A DNA stretch of 64,000 nt from Bathynomus jamesi (taxonomy: Eukaryota > Arthropoda > Malacostraca > Isopoda > Cirolanidae), in assembly GCA_023014485.1 (NCBI GenBank), contig JAJOZX010000880.1, forward strand, positions 62,001 to 126,000, read 5' to 3'. The notes beneath the pieces are model-generated. The model was given only the letters and a program-made list of their open reading frames with translations, did not search any database and was not told the origin of the DNA. The translations under genes and the position numbers were made by a program. This document shows positions 35,012-45,295 of the stretch, piece after piece; the first letter of the stretch is position 1; every line of letters begins with the position of its first letter.

Positions 35012-35588
35012 CAGGGTGTCCACAATGTCTTGTCACCCAAGTAAAATACTAATTGATTTTCGTTTTTCTTTCAGACACATTTGAAATGTGTGACAGCAGC
35101 AACTATACGATTGAACAACGTATACTGGCTAGTACCTGAGTTCTTAAGCGACCACGTAATGGCCAGTGGCGGCTCGTGACTAAAAATTCTAGGGGTGCTG
35201 TCTTTAAGAATGGGTTGAAATAATTACCGAAATAAAAGGATGAGCATTGAGCAATGAATAAAAGTTTCAAAAGTTATTGAAAAAGTTATTCAGTGAGCTC
35301 ATCCTTATATTGTTCTTGATTATTTCAATTGTAAATAAAAAATTTAGGGGTGCTGCAGTTCCGCAGTGCCTACCGACGAGCCGCCACTGGTAATGGCAAG
35401 ACCATTGAAAATATTCGTGCAGACTTCCAGGATAGATTCAACCGTGCAGCTCCTAGGACCCAGGTACTAGCCAATATGCGTTGTTCAATCGTATAGTTGC
35501 TGCTGTCACACATTTCAAATGTGTATGAAAGAAAAACGAAAATCAATTAGTATTTTACTTGGGTGACAAGACATTGTGGACACCCCTG
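35012..35588. mobile_element. mariner-type MITE with ~130-bp TIRs
   Basis: The ends CAGGGTGTCCACAATGTC and its near complement extend inward about 130 bp on each side (to about 35145 and from about 35450), flanked by TA. No transposase is visible. It lies in the intron between Gba1 exons 8 and 7, and a second MITE is inserted in its centre. Confidence 0.93.
35164..35389. mobile_element. hAT-type MITE nested in the mariner MITE
   Basis: The ends CAGTGGCGGCTCG and CGAGCCGCCACTG are exact complements, with a perfect target duplication GTAATGGC (35156-35163 and 35390-35397). The first ten terminal bases also match the MITE at 20784. Confidence 0.97.
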
Positions 35589-35853
35589 TAGACTTTGAGT
35601 AGGAAGACTGAAGTAAAACGTGCAACGAAGGAGGAGGGTTTGTCAAGTGTAGCTTTTGAGCGAAACTCGTTTTCGCTCAAAAGCTGCTCTTGAAAGAAAA
35701 TTTTTGGTCTCCGTAGTGGCGAAAAACGTACTCAGGACGCTGCCTTGCAATGCAAGGACGAATCCTCCTCTGCGCTGCACATTTCACTTCACTCTTCGTA
35801 TGAATTCAATCTATCGTTATTGTAGTTTCCTGTAATAGACTTTGGATATTTAC

Positions 35854-36088
35854 CGTTTCAACAAATCTCGGGTAAATGAAGCGATTCTCGTCTCCAACCA
35901 TGAGTTTGAGCGGCCGATACCCCGAGACATTAAGAATCGGACCCAAGAAGTCTCTAACGAAGTCTCTTTCTTCTTCACCAGTGAAATGACAGGCGTTCCA
36001 CCGGTAATCTATTGTTCCAGCTGAAGGCTCATTCTGGACAGTCAGACCCCACAGGGAAATTCCTTCTTCTCTATACGCATCCAAAAAT
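35854..36088 (-). CDS. Gba1: glucosylceramidase exon 7 with acid/base residue
   Basis: Acceptor gtaattttgtag, donor GTAAATATCC. It reads FLDAYREEGISLWGLTVQNE, then PSAGTIDYRWNACHFTGEEE and LGPILNVSGYRPLKLMVGDE. The Glu in Q-N-E-P is the GH30 acid/base catalyst, and the G-D-E/D-D-Q turn is in its usual place. One base completes the Lys codon from exon 6. All features of a working GH30_1 barrel are kept. Confidence 0.94.
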
Positions 36089-36099
36089 CTACAAAATTA

Positions 36100-36100
<1 letters not shown>

Positions 36101-36141
<41 letters not shown>
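36101..36141. repeat. TA microsatellite
   Basis: A TA run 10 bp upstream (- strand) of the exon 7 acceptor, a position like that of the TA run before exon 10. Confidence 0.95.
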
Positions 36142-36147
<6 letters not shown>

Positions 36148-36399
36148 CAGGTAGAATAACACGCACTGGCTAATATGGAAGTAAGTTACACTCCTGAGGA
36201 AAAGGCCTCCGCAGAGGCCATAAATATTTATAGTAATAATATGGATTGTTTCTAAAAATGCGATTCCAAATAAATGGATTTCATAAAGATAAAATTCAAG
36301 AATAGCAAGAATATGCAGTAATTTAAGTGCAATAACTAATAATAATATACAATCAGTTCAAAAAAGTCCCCCTCTTAAAATTTCATGTTTTTCACCAGT

Positions 36400-37550
36400 A
36401 TTTATCTCCAGGACATATGGAGTTTCACGACAAAACTTGAACAACCAACTATACACCTACATATACTGTTCCCACGAATTTCCTACTTGAGAAATGAGTG
36501 ACAGTTGAAGTGCCGATTAAGAGGGGTTAGGCTAACCTGAATTTTTAGCAAAGGCTACGGCTGTGTTATTAATTTATCATTGAAAACTGCTTAATTTTTT
36601 CCACACAGTGTGCGAGTTGTAGATGTTAAGTGATGAATAACAGGTACACTCCTGGGTTTAATCCTATATGCCATGAATATTCTGTTACTGCAAGAGAAAT
36701 TCTGGTTTCAGTGTATTGTTCCATTTTCTTTTACGTTCTGCAAGTACAATTTGACTGCAATGGTCGTACGTTTAGTATCATTATCAGTGGAAGAAAATGA
36801 ATCCATCTTCAGTCATCTTCCAAAAGGGGTATCAAGATGTGTTAGTATATGCTTGTCCCTTGGTGCGCCCATTCTTCCATCGATTCTTATCAGATTTCCC
36901 ACGCCAGTTGCGTGAATAAACCTACCTCCATCTTTCCTACGAATAGTTAGTTTTAATCACAAAAAAAACTATGCGTAGGGGATTTTTCTCCAGCTTTTCT
37001 CTTAACATAATGACTCTTTTTCGACCCAAAGACTTCAAATTTAGACTCATTGGTCCAAGAAACTTTCTTTCATTCCTCTTAAGTTCATTCCTGATGTTCG
37101 GTGGTGTACTTTATTACCTTGATCTTATTGCCTTTACGTAGGAAAGGATTCTTGATAGTCACTAGTCTTTTTAAATCGCTTCTCACCGACGATCTTCGTA
37201 CACAGAAAGAATAAACTGTACCTCTGATAAGTCTGCTAGTTCTTGCGCCAAATCCTAGCTAGAATTTCTTTTTCCCTCTAAAAACTGCAAACTTTTTAGT
37301 TGTTCAGGGAGGTTTGTGAGTTGATTACATCTTTTCCTGTTTGCTAATGAGACATTCTATTTATGTTTCATGATGATCTCTTGAATTGCGAGCCTAAACC
37401 AGCTACTACTGAGAGTAATTTTGCGTTGACTATTGATTTGTTTATGTTGGAATGCAATTTTAAGTATGTCAGCTATTGAAATTCTTAGCATTTTAATTTA
37501 TACTGTAAGGAAAAATATGGAGCCAATAAATTTTTACTAATAAGACAATA
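36400..37550 (-). pseudogene. Tc1-type transposase remnant
   Basis: On the - strand, broken frames give KDGGRFIHATGVGNLIRIDG, then STDNDTKRTTIAVKLYL. These are the regions of the second catalytic motif of Tc1 transposases (normally G-C-F-S-x-x-G-x-G and D-N-D-P-K-H-T). Many stops. Termini not defined. It lies in a Gba1 intron. Confidence 0.55.
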
Positions 37551-37555
37551 GTGAG

Positions 37556-37712
37556 TGTTCATTCTGACGAAGGTCAAGCTTCTAGCCCCACCTTAGACCT
37601 ATAGCTTAACTTAGAATGCGAACCACGACCCAATAAGGAAGTTTGAAATTACAAAGTCCTCGCCCGGCCTAGCTCTCACGACCTCCCGATCAACACTTAA
37701 CCACTTGATCTT
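37556..37712 (-). mobile_element. tRNA-headed SINE, type 2, second copy
   Basis: Inverted copy of the SINE at 7681: on the - strand it has AAGTGGTTAAGTG, then CCGGGCGAGGACT, GGTCGTGGTTCGCATTC and the tail AAGCTTGACCTTCGTCAGAA. It lies 53 bp upstream of Gba1 exon 6's donor side. Confidence 0.85.
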
Positions 37713-37765
37713 AAAAACAAAATTATAAAAAATAATACGAAATGTATGCATTATAAACGCATTAC

Positions 37766-37926
37766 TTTACGAAATAATTTGCCCACGGCTGTTGCATTTC
37801 GGGAAGAAGTCCTCCTGAGCCATTGAACATTCCATTGGTCTTCATCCAACTTGGCGGCGACCACGGAGAGGCGAACAGATTCATCGCACGACCGCTCACT
37901 GCTTTCGCCTTCTTTATTAAAGGAAT
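37766..37926 (-). CDS. Gba1: glucosylceramidase exon 6
   Basis: Acceptor ctcgtctttgcag, donor GTAATG. It reads IPLIKKAKAVSGRAMNLFAS, then PWSPPSWMKTNGMFNGSGGL and QQPWANYFVK. The A-S-P-W-S-x-P-x-W-M-K-T-N motif is a GH30_1 signature lining the active site. The intron before it is at the same place as in vertebrate GBA1 (before I-P-L-I). It ends phase 2 in the Lys codon shared with exon 7. Confidence 0.93.
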
Positions 37927-38273
37927 CTGCAAAGACGAGCAAATAGAAACAGTTTGCGAGAATCGATAGAAAAAGTTGTGATAGTCGAATCCAGAATTAA
38001 TGTAATTCTTCGTTCTCGTTATTAGAGACAAGGATTCCACCTTTCAAGGAGGAATCTTTGTTTCAAATTAAATACAGTATTACAAATGCCCTTAAATTTT
38101 GTTATTTTTAGATTTTTGCGCATGCGAGACGACAGGTGATTAAAGTTCATACAAAAGTATTTCCATATAACGTTAAAGTTTAAACTAAAGAACACAAATC
38201 AAAAGCGTGATACTAATGCTCAATGTTTGCCTTTAAATAAACTAAGATGAAATTTGCAGGGATAAGATTTAAC

Positions 38274-38427
38274 TTTAAATATGTGATCCTCTTCCGTTAA
38301 ATTGAAGAACCTAAGTTCAGTGTCTCCTTCAACGTCGTCGTAGGAGTATGGGCGAGTGGAAAAGTCGGACCCAGCGATTGGAATCCGTCCAATATTGTAC
38401 TCCAACCCGCCAGAAGAGAAATATTGC
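38274..38427 (-). CDS. Gba1: glucosylceramidase exon 5
   Basis: Acceptor ccaaaccttcctcag, donor GTTAAATC. It reads QYFSSGGLEYNIGRIPIAGS, then DFSTRPYSYDDVEGDTELRF and LTEEDHIFK. It contains the R-(I/V)-P-x-(A/G)-x-x-D-F-S segment typical of the family. Phase 2 in (shared Arg codon), phase 0 out. Confidence 0.93.
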
Positions 38428-38543
38428 CTGAGGAAGGTTTGGAAGTATTACTATATGACCATCCTGCATTTGTATTCTATTGTAGAACTCGAGTATTAAC
38501 GTTCAGGAAATTCTTAGTTCTTGTTGCTAGATCCTACATTTAC

Positions 38544-38673
38544 CTTATCAAGGTTTCTTGGAGAGGTTCTGATAGTGAAGCAACATTGATTCCTGTTGAG
38601 TCAGTGAAAGCCCCTCCGAACCCAAGCATTGTTTGATGAATATGAGAAGAATTTATAAAAATCCTCACATCAG
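38544..38673 (-). CDS. Gba1: glucosylceramidase exon 4
   Basis: Acceptor ttatttttaag, donor GTAAATG. It reads DVRIFINSSHIHQTMLGFGG, then AFTDSTGINVASLSEPLQET. The L-G-F-G-G-A-(F/M)-T-D motif begins the catalytic barrel. Phase 1 in, phase 2 out, both matching the flanking exons. Confidence 0.9.
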
Positions 38674-38744
38674 CTTAAAAATAACATAATAGAAGCCGCT
38701 TAACATGAACCTCAGACCAGCGTATCTGCATCTAAATGTTTATA

Positions 38745-40745
38745 TACAATTGCATTCAAAAGCTTGGACACCCCGACTGAACCCTTGAAAATGTTTGAAT
38801 CGTAACGCATTCAGAAAAGCATAAGGAGCATTGCAAAAGTACAAGTACTATGGACACTCAATATATTTTGCCCCACCCTTTTTTCTTAGCTAAATAATAT
38901 GCCATGGGGCCGAAATGTCTTTTGGGACGTAAGTTTGAACTTTCTGCGCTTCACATAACCGGATTTTTTTCCATTTTGAACCTCTCCACCTTGTATAAAA
39001 CCGCTTTTAAACGCCCTTGTATAAAATCGATGGTTAACGCAGCTTCGAAAATGGCGTCTGACAGTGATGTGTCTCGTAAACAGAGAGCTGTTATCGAGTT
39101 CTTAACCGCAGAGAAGGAAACATTTGGAAATATTCACAAACGTCTACAAAACGTTTACGGAGATGCTGTTGTTGATCGAAACACAGTTGGACGCTGGTTT
39201 AAACATGTGAGATCATCGGAGAGAGGGAGAGCCAGCCTCGACGATGAGCCACGCAGCGGTCGCCCGGCATCGGCTGTGACATCTCACACTGTGCAACGTG
39301 CTAACAGCATCATTTGATCAAATCGGCGCGTCACATACAAGGAGCTATCACTGGAGCTAGGAATTAGTGAAGGAAGTGAGAATACGATAATTCAGCAACT
39401 GGGATACACAAAAGTGCGTTCACGGTTTGTTCCTCGCGAAGTGACTAAGATCACAAAGCCAAAAAAAAAAGAAATTGCTTCTGAGTCGTTGGTTCCATAC
39501 GAGACAGAAGGGGATGACTTCTTTTCACGAATTGTGACTGGGGATGAGACTTGGGGACACCACTTTGAACCTGAAACAAAACGCCAATCCATGGAGTGCA
39601 TCGCGCAGACTCCCCACGCAAGAAAAAGTTCAAAATGGCTCCCTCTGTTCCCTCTCCCATCTTCTGGGACAAGAAAGGGGTGATTCTGGTGACATTATGA
39701 AGAAAGGACAAACAATCAACTCAGAAGCATATATTGCTACCCTACAGAGACTTCAGAGACGTATAAAGCGAGTCCGACCAGAGAGAAAACTGGAAGACTT
39801 TTGCACGATAACGCAAGATCATACAACAGTTTGCAAACAAGAGAGGCCATCACAAAAATGCGTTTGACTGTGTTACCCCACCCTCCATACAGCCCGGATC
39901 TGGCACCTTCAAATTTCCATTTGTTTGGGCCAATGAAGGATGCTATTCGTGAAAGGAAGTTTCAGAGTGACGATGAGGTTGTTGAGGAGGTTAAGAGGTG
40001 CCCAGGAACCCAGCGGACTTTTACCAGCAAGAAATAAAGGCCCTTGTTTCGAGGTGGAGGAAAGCCGTAGAAAAGTCGTCGCTTCAAGTGGAGGCCACAG
40101 TACACAACTCATTGCCTTAGAGAACACTTCACAAGAATTGTCTACACGGGAGAGTTGCGAGGAAGAAGACATTTCTGCGTCCTCGTCACAAAGCTGCACG
40201 TCTCAAGTATGCAAAGGAATCGTTCTCAAGTGGGCTGAAAAAAGATTCTCTGGTCTGTCGAAACAAAATTCGAACTCTTTATTCACATTCAAAAGAAGCT
40301 TTTGTAAGAAGAACACGAGGTATTAATAAAAAGAAAGCCACAAGGAAGGACGATAGCAGCTCGACCAGGCTTTGCGGTAGACTTTCAGTGAAAACCTTCT
40401 GCCTTGGAAGTTGGAGATGAGACGTGGTTGGATATTCCAGTAGGATAATAATTCGAAACATGCATAAAAAAAAATACGATAAAATGGGTGGGATAAAAAG
40501 ACATCCAAGTTTTGGATAAACCCTGACAGTCTCCGAACCTCACTGTCATCGTGCGTCTTGGAGGAGGTCTGAAGTAGTAATCCATGCAAGAAAGCCTAAG
40601 AATTTTACTGAGTTGGAGGCACTTTGTTAAGAAGAATGGTCACGGTTATCAAAGAATAGGATATAGGAAACGTCTACTTGAAGTAATTGCAGTAAAATGA
40701 GATTCTACGAGTCACTAATTTGAAAGGTGCTTAAACTTTTGTGTC
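38745..40745 (+). mobile_element. Tc1 element split by a mariner element (both decayed)
   Basis: The left piece (about 38745-38870: CATTCAAAAGCTTGGACACCCC) and right piece (about 40085-40745, ending CTTAAACTTTTGTGTCACATTC) have the end types of Tc1 elements. The right piece reads LHKNCLHGRVARKKTFLRPR and AARLKYAKE, Tc1 transposase motifs. Between them is a mariner coding region. The nesting is inferred from order; exact joints were not resolved. Confidence 0.55.
38904..40080 (+). pseudogene. mariner (DD34D-type) transposase, broken
   Basis: The + strand reads an N-terminal HTH (KQRAVIEFLTAEKETFGNIH, RLQNVYGDAVVDRNTVGRWF) and DDEPRSGRPAS. Then, through several frames, VTGDETWGHHFEPETKRQSM (first Asp), LHDNARSYNSLQTREAI (second Asp) and PPYSPDLAPSNFHLFGPMKD, where the third catalytic Asp of the SD motif has become Asn. 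It ends with ADFYQQEIKALVSRWRKAVE. Dead by frameshifts and by that substitution. Confidence 0.85.
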
Positions 40746-41011
40746 ACATTCTTAGGAAATGAACAGTATTATTCATTTTTACCTTTATTTTTATAAATAA
40801 ATAAATAAATTACAATAGCTTTATACGTCTTATGCCTGAACATTTAAACTTCTTTGGATGCATCACAATAATCAAACACTTTCAAGAATTTAGTAAGAGT
40901 GCTGACTCAGCTGTACTCGGCAAAAGTGCATCAACACTCTTATTTTACTAGCTAATAGGGTAAAAAAGTAACAATAAAAATGGCCCTTTTAAATCTGAAA
41001 ATTGTACTGAC

Positions 41012-41117
41012 TTGTGGAGGAACTACTGGAATCGATGGACTTAGATTCAGGATGGAATCTCATCTCATCTCTGGAAGATGTTATGGCAGCGTAAAACCCG
41101 TTCGATGGAGGAAAGAC
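41012..41117 (-). CDS. Gba1: glucosylceramidase exon 3
   Basis: Acceptor ccatgtttccag, donor GTCAGT. It reads VFPPSNGFYAAITSSRDEMR, then FHPESKSIDSSSSST, the region between the N-terminal Cys-rich segment and the barrel, where family members have S-S-x-x-G-x-R. Sequence is variable here, but both splice phases (0 in, 1 out) fit. Confidence 0.8.
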
Positions 41118-41317
41118 CTGGAAACATGGAGACGGGTGATTATGGAAAACATCTTTCAGATATTCTGTGAAGAATTTGCCCTTTTTTTTACGATGAAGTT
41201 TCGTGCTTCATCTACAGATACTGGTGTTATAGGCCTATATTTAGAGTGGAAGTTTAAAATTCACTTAATTCCAATAAAGATGCATTATTGCTCTTTAGCT
41301 AAATATCATATACTGTA

Positions 41318-41400
41318 CAGGGTGGGCAAAAAGCCTGGCCACCCCCTCTAATGTAAAAATTAGATATGTAAATATCTTGAGGGGGTGCCCAGAATTTTTA
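41318..41400. mobile_element. solo transposon end, Tc1/mariner type
   Basis: CAGGGTGGGCAAAAAGCCTG resembles the TIR of the rosa element at 43047 (CAGGGTGGGCGGAAAGTAGC), and a complementary GAGGGGGTG follows about 50 bp later. No matching far end was found, so this may be a small MITE or an end fragment. Confidence 0.4.
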
Positions 41401-41732
41401 CCAACCCAGTATAATGAAATTTTGTTCACTGTATTCAAAGATAATTATGAAATTTGAGTTTGAAAATACAGTGAGTGACGTTATATAACTTGTTTGTTAT
41501 TTATTTATTTATTTAATTATTGTAACATGTCAAAGGTTCAATTGCTGGATATTTCATATTTTGAATAATGCAAACAATCATGTGGCAAAATGAGCATTTC
41601 TTGTGAAATTAAAGCGACTAGTTTAATTTTTAGGTTAACCAGTAGATATAATATAAATGCTGAACATCGAAGTAACTCAGACTTCTGTAAACAACACCCG
41701 TTTTAAACTCTGTAAACTCCTTGTTGACTTAC

Positions 41733-41824
41733 TGTCGGGAAATCATCACACGACGCCTCGTTACAGACACAAACAAAGCTCTCCTCTTCATAATATCGTT
41801 GGTTGCAGTCATATTGGGCGGAAA
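41733..41824 (-). CDS. Gba1: glucosylceramidase exon 2 (Cys-rich N-terminus)
   Basis: Acceptor tttcccacttctcctgcaaag, donor GTAAGT. It reads SAQYDCNQRYYEEESFVCVC, then NEASCDDFPT. The S-x-V-C-V-C-N-x-x-x-C-D motif is the disulphide-bonded start of mature lysosomal glucosylceramidase. It begins with two bases of a split codon, so a signal-peptide exon should lie further up (+ side, beyond 41824); I did not find it. Confidence 0.9.
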
Positions 41825-42418
41825 CTTTGCAGGAGAAGTGGGAAAAAAAGAAGTTGAATTTGGAGCAGGAATAAGTTTTAAAATTTTTAGCTTCCACTTC
41901 CTTATCAGAAAATCTTTATTTTTTCTTCTTGTGACTTCTAGGCTAACCTTACCTTACCTTGTCGAGCGTATTTTAACGAAGCCTAGCCTAGCCATATACT
42001 ACTAACCTAACCTCTCTCAGAGAGAGAGAGAGAGAGAGATATGTATTCAATCCGACGTGAATGCAACGAGTCGTTTGCTTATATTGAGGTTCTGAATATA
42101 GTTGGGCTGGGATGCTTTAAACCCTAGATCCTCTACCAAAGCTGGATCATATCTACTTTGCAGATAACTGTTGAGGGAAGCTATATTTTTGGGGCCTCTT
42201 TGCGAGTGACCCGTTGCCCACGTCGGGCTAACATCATGAAAAAGAAAATCTATACGGTAGATTTGTCATTTACCATTACTTATTCAAACTATAGTGGATT
42301 TAATTTTCCCAGCAGAGTTCTTTGTTCCATGCACGGTCTGTGTGTATCATATATACAGTATATTATTCATCCTTGCATTCATTATCTTTTCGCACAGACC
42401 GATATATATATATATATA

Positions 42419-42987
42419 TGTGATGTATGTCACATCCGCATCCGCACCTGCGGGATGCGGCTGTTGTGGATGTGTAGTATTTACTAAATTGCTATTTTTG
42501 AAGCACAATTTGCCCTTCATTCAGTTCAAATATTGAAATTTGTGCAGCCTTCATTTGATCTTTAATGTAATTGGCAATGTCTGTTGTGTATTTGTATAAT
42601 TAATTGTTCATGTTACAATATATAACAATGTCATAAGCACACTACTTTCCAAAGGGTGGTGGTTGGGGAAAGTGGTTGGTGGGATGCAAGACGAGTTGGA
42701 TCCCCGTCCCGCACCCTGGTAACACGCAGTTGTGTAGCGAAAACTCATCCAAAAAAAGAGCATATGTAAAAAAATTATAATTACAAAATAATAGTATCTA
42801 ATATCTAATATTATCGAATATCTAGTATTTATAACTAACCAAAAATCGAAAGTCAATTAATAAATTAAGTATGAATTTAAACTATCATATTATCAAGCTG
42901 ACAAATTTATGCATGAACATACGCGGATGTCAACGTTTGGCATCTGCATCCGCACCCGTGGATGTCTGACATCTGACATCCGATACA

Positions 42988-42992
<5 letters not shown>
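42419..42992. mobile_element. non-coding relative of the hAT element at 15510
   Basis: Shares GTGATGTATGTCACATCCGC at the left, ATCCGC repeats near both ends, and an internal block ending CCTGGTAACACG (about 42655-42726) with the element at 15510. No transposase is left. TA microsatellites touch both ends. Confidence 0.8.
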
Positions 42993-43046
<54 letters not shown>

Positions 43047-43049
<3 letters not shown>

Positions 43050-44424
43050 GGTGGGCGGAAAGTAGCTCCCTAATTTAAATTACATATGAATTATGTATAA
43101 ATTGTGATTGTATTGTTATATTGTTATGGTGTGTTCTCTAAAGTGCTACAATTGTAACGGTAATCTTTTTTTCTCTAAAGTGTTCTCTTTGTGTTCTCTA
43201 AAGTGGTACAATTGTATCGTTCATTTTTTTTTTTTAATTTCAGATTGAAGGGTAACATGGCTGAGCGTTTAACACTGCAGGAGCGTGCCCAGTTGGCGGC
43301 ACGGTACGAAGTTTGGCAATCTGTCGTTCGAGTTCAAAGATGGTGGCGGGCCATTCACGGACCACGTGCCCAAGTGGACCCGAAAACAATCAAGAACTGC
43401 CACTCGAAGCTCATGACCACGGGGTCTGTGGCAGATGTTCGAAGATGTGGTCGCCCTTCGACATCCAGGGCCCAGGAGACGGTGCAGGCAGTTCAGGAAA
43501 TGTTCGCACGGAGTCCACGAAAGTCAACTCGCCAGGCAGCTCGGGAAAGTGGACTCTCCCGCTACTCAGTGCGAACTGTGCTGAAGAAGGAGCTGAACTG
43601 GCGTGCGTGGAAGCCGCATTACTGCCAATCTCTCTCGGACGAGGACTGCGACATTCGCATGGAGTTCGGGGAAATCATGCTGGCTTGGCATGAAGACTGG
43701 CCCCATCTCTTCCGCAACATCCTCTGGAGCGACGAGGCGGTGTTCCACGTCGGAGGCTTTGTCAACCACCACAATTGCCACTACTGGGCAGGAGAGGATC
43801 CCATGGTTACCGCTGAAAAACGGCAGAATCGGTTCAGTGTAACGGTGTGGTGTGGTATGACCTCAGATCAGGTTGTGGGTCCGTTCCTTCTGCGCAACAC
43901 CATGAATGCTGAGCGGTACCTTGCTATGTTGCGAAACGAGGTCTGGCCGGTTGTCAGCACATGGGAGAACATCGACGATCTGATATTTATGCAAGATGGC
44001 GCCCCTCCGCACTTCGCTCTTGTTGTCCGTGAGTGGCTGGATGCCCACTTCCCTGGGCGTTGGATGGGTCGTCGTGGTCCACATCAATGGCCAGCCAGGA
44101 GCCCCGACTTGACACCGTGCGACTTCTTTCTTTGGGGGTGGGTAAAGGAAGAAGTCTACCGCACCAAACCGAGGACATTGGAAGAACTGGAGGACCGAAT
44201 TCGGGAAGTCATGTCCTCCATCCCGCCGGAGTTCCTGCTAAAGTCAGTGGACGCCATTCCTGGGCGGCTCCAGAAGCTGGTGGAAAGAGTTGGAGCCCAC
44301 ATTGAATTTTAGAAAAAACCTACCATGTATGCCTACCTTTTCATATTATTTCTTCTGAAATAAATGGATAATATACGTATTTTTTTACCAATCCAAAATA
44401 GGGAGCTACTTTCCGCCCACCCTG
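43047..44424 (+). mobile_element. apparently intact rosa/Visitor-type (DD41D) transposon
   Basis: It starts CAGGGTGGGCGGAAAGTAGC (43047) and ends with its exact complement at 44424; 24 of 24 terminal bases match. It lies between TA runs. It holds one unbroken transposase ORF. In contrast to every other DNA transposon here, nothing in it looks broken. Confidence 0.95.
43257..44312 (+). CDS. DD41D transposase, 351 aa, intact
   Basis: I chose the ATG at 43257 (MAERLTLQERAQLAARYEVW) because it lies inside the TIRs and starts the conserved N-terminus; an upstream start at 43191 would add a Phe-rich leader. Residues 1-60 and 80-112 form two helix-turn-helix DNA-binding parts separated by a GRPS linker (65-68). 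The catalytic core has Asp159 (L-W-S-D-E), Asp247 (M-Q-D-G-A-P-P-H) and Asp289 (L-T-P-C-D-F-F-L-W-G), 41 residues apart in the last gap, which places it in the DD41D (rosa/Visitor) branch of IS630-Tc1-mariner. The length is normal for the family. It cuts and pastes the element at TA sites. Confidence 0.93.
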   Translation: MAERLTLQERAQLAARYEVWQSVVRVQRWWRAIHGPRAQVDPKTIKNCHSKLMTTGSVADVRRCGRPSTSRAQETVQAVQEMFARSPRKSTRQAARESGLSRYSVRTVLKKELNWRAWKPHYCQSLSDEDCDIRMEFGEIMLAWHEDWPHLFRNILWSDEAVFHVGGFVNHHNCHYWAGEDPMVTAEKRQNRFSVTVWCGMTSDQVVGPFLLRNTMNAERYLAMLRNEVWPVVSTWENIDDLIFMQDGAPPHFALVVREWLDAHFPGRWMGRRGPHQWPARSPDLTPCDFFLWGWVKEEVYRTKPRTLEELEDRIREVMSSIPPEFLLKSVDAIPGRLQKLVERVGAHIEF

Positions 44425-44469
44425 ATATATATATATATATATATATAATATATATTAGTTTTTTCCTAA

Positions 44470-44935
44470 TGGTCTCGACTACTGGTCTGGACTACAATCC
44501 CTGAATCACGAGAGTGGTACACAATAATATACATATGGAAAATACTTGAGGGCTTTGTCCCTAACCTTAGAAATGAAATAGAAACAAACTGGAACGAGAG
44601 AAGAGGCAGATTTTGTACTGTCTCAGCTGCGGTGGAACGGGGGACCATGAAAACGAGGATGGAAAATACCCCCAGAATATGAGGACTAAAGCTCTGTAAT
44701 GTCTTACCAAAAGACGTGAGGAACCTCCAGCACATCGACCTGAATAACTTCAAAAACCAGCTATATAAATTCCTGCGCAAAGTCCCTGACCAGCCATGCG
44801 TGGTTGGCTACGAGGGCAGGAGGAGATCAGACAGCAATTCCCTCCTTCACCAAATCCCACAAATGAAGCGGGATGCTGCAGAGGGGTCGACCGCAGGTCG
44901 ATCTGAACCGTCGTTCAAACTCGCATAAAGTAAGT
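44470..44935 (+). pseudogene. LINE reverse transcriptase tail, fourth LINE copy
   Basis: The + strand reads GLKLCNVLPKDVRNLQHIDL, then FLRKVPDQPCVVGYEGRRRS and DSNSLLHQIPQM. It is a relative of the LINE A and B tails (L-F-N-x-L-P-K-D-L-R-N, D-E-P-G-V-P-G-Y). Upstream frames are broken; it begins right after the TA run that follows the rosa element. Confidence 0.75.
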
Positions 44936-45245
44936 AATAGAAGAAATGAGCTTGTTCTAATTGGTAGAAGTTTGTAACTTCTTGTAAACTACACGTACCT
45001 CCTACTAAAACCGATAACAAAATAGCAAAATGAGTTTTCACTTGATGAAACATTTTCGCGATTCACCTTTCAGTCACCGGTTGGAAACTGATCAGTACAA
45101 CTAATGTAATCCTCTTTATCTCGTTTCAGTCGCCACATACTGTAAGTTTGACATAAGATAAAGTGAGAACTGAGACTGTATTTTTCCCACGGCAAAGCAA
45201 TACAAAACAACTTTGACAACAGTTACATGAAAAAATAATAATAAT

Positions 45246-45251
45246 AATATA

Positions 45252-45293
<42 letters not shown>
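45246..45293. repeat. TA microsatellite
   Basis: A TA run. The surrounding 44.95-46.42 kb is AT-rich (also a CA run at 45826-45850 and an ATT/AAT palindrome at 46225-46275), and I recognise no gene in it. Confidence 0.9.

Positions 45294-45295
<2 letters not shown>

Noticed and set aside
38904..40080. Host SETMAR-like gene
   Set aside because: Only the mariner transposase part is present, with many stops and a changed catalytic residue; no SET domain.
40980..41351. + strand ORF of 123 aa
   Set aside because: It is the shadow of Gba1 exon 3 on the opposite strand, extended by chance.
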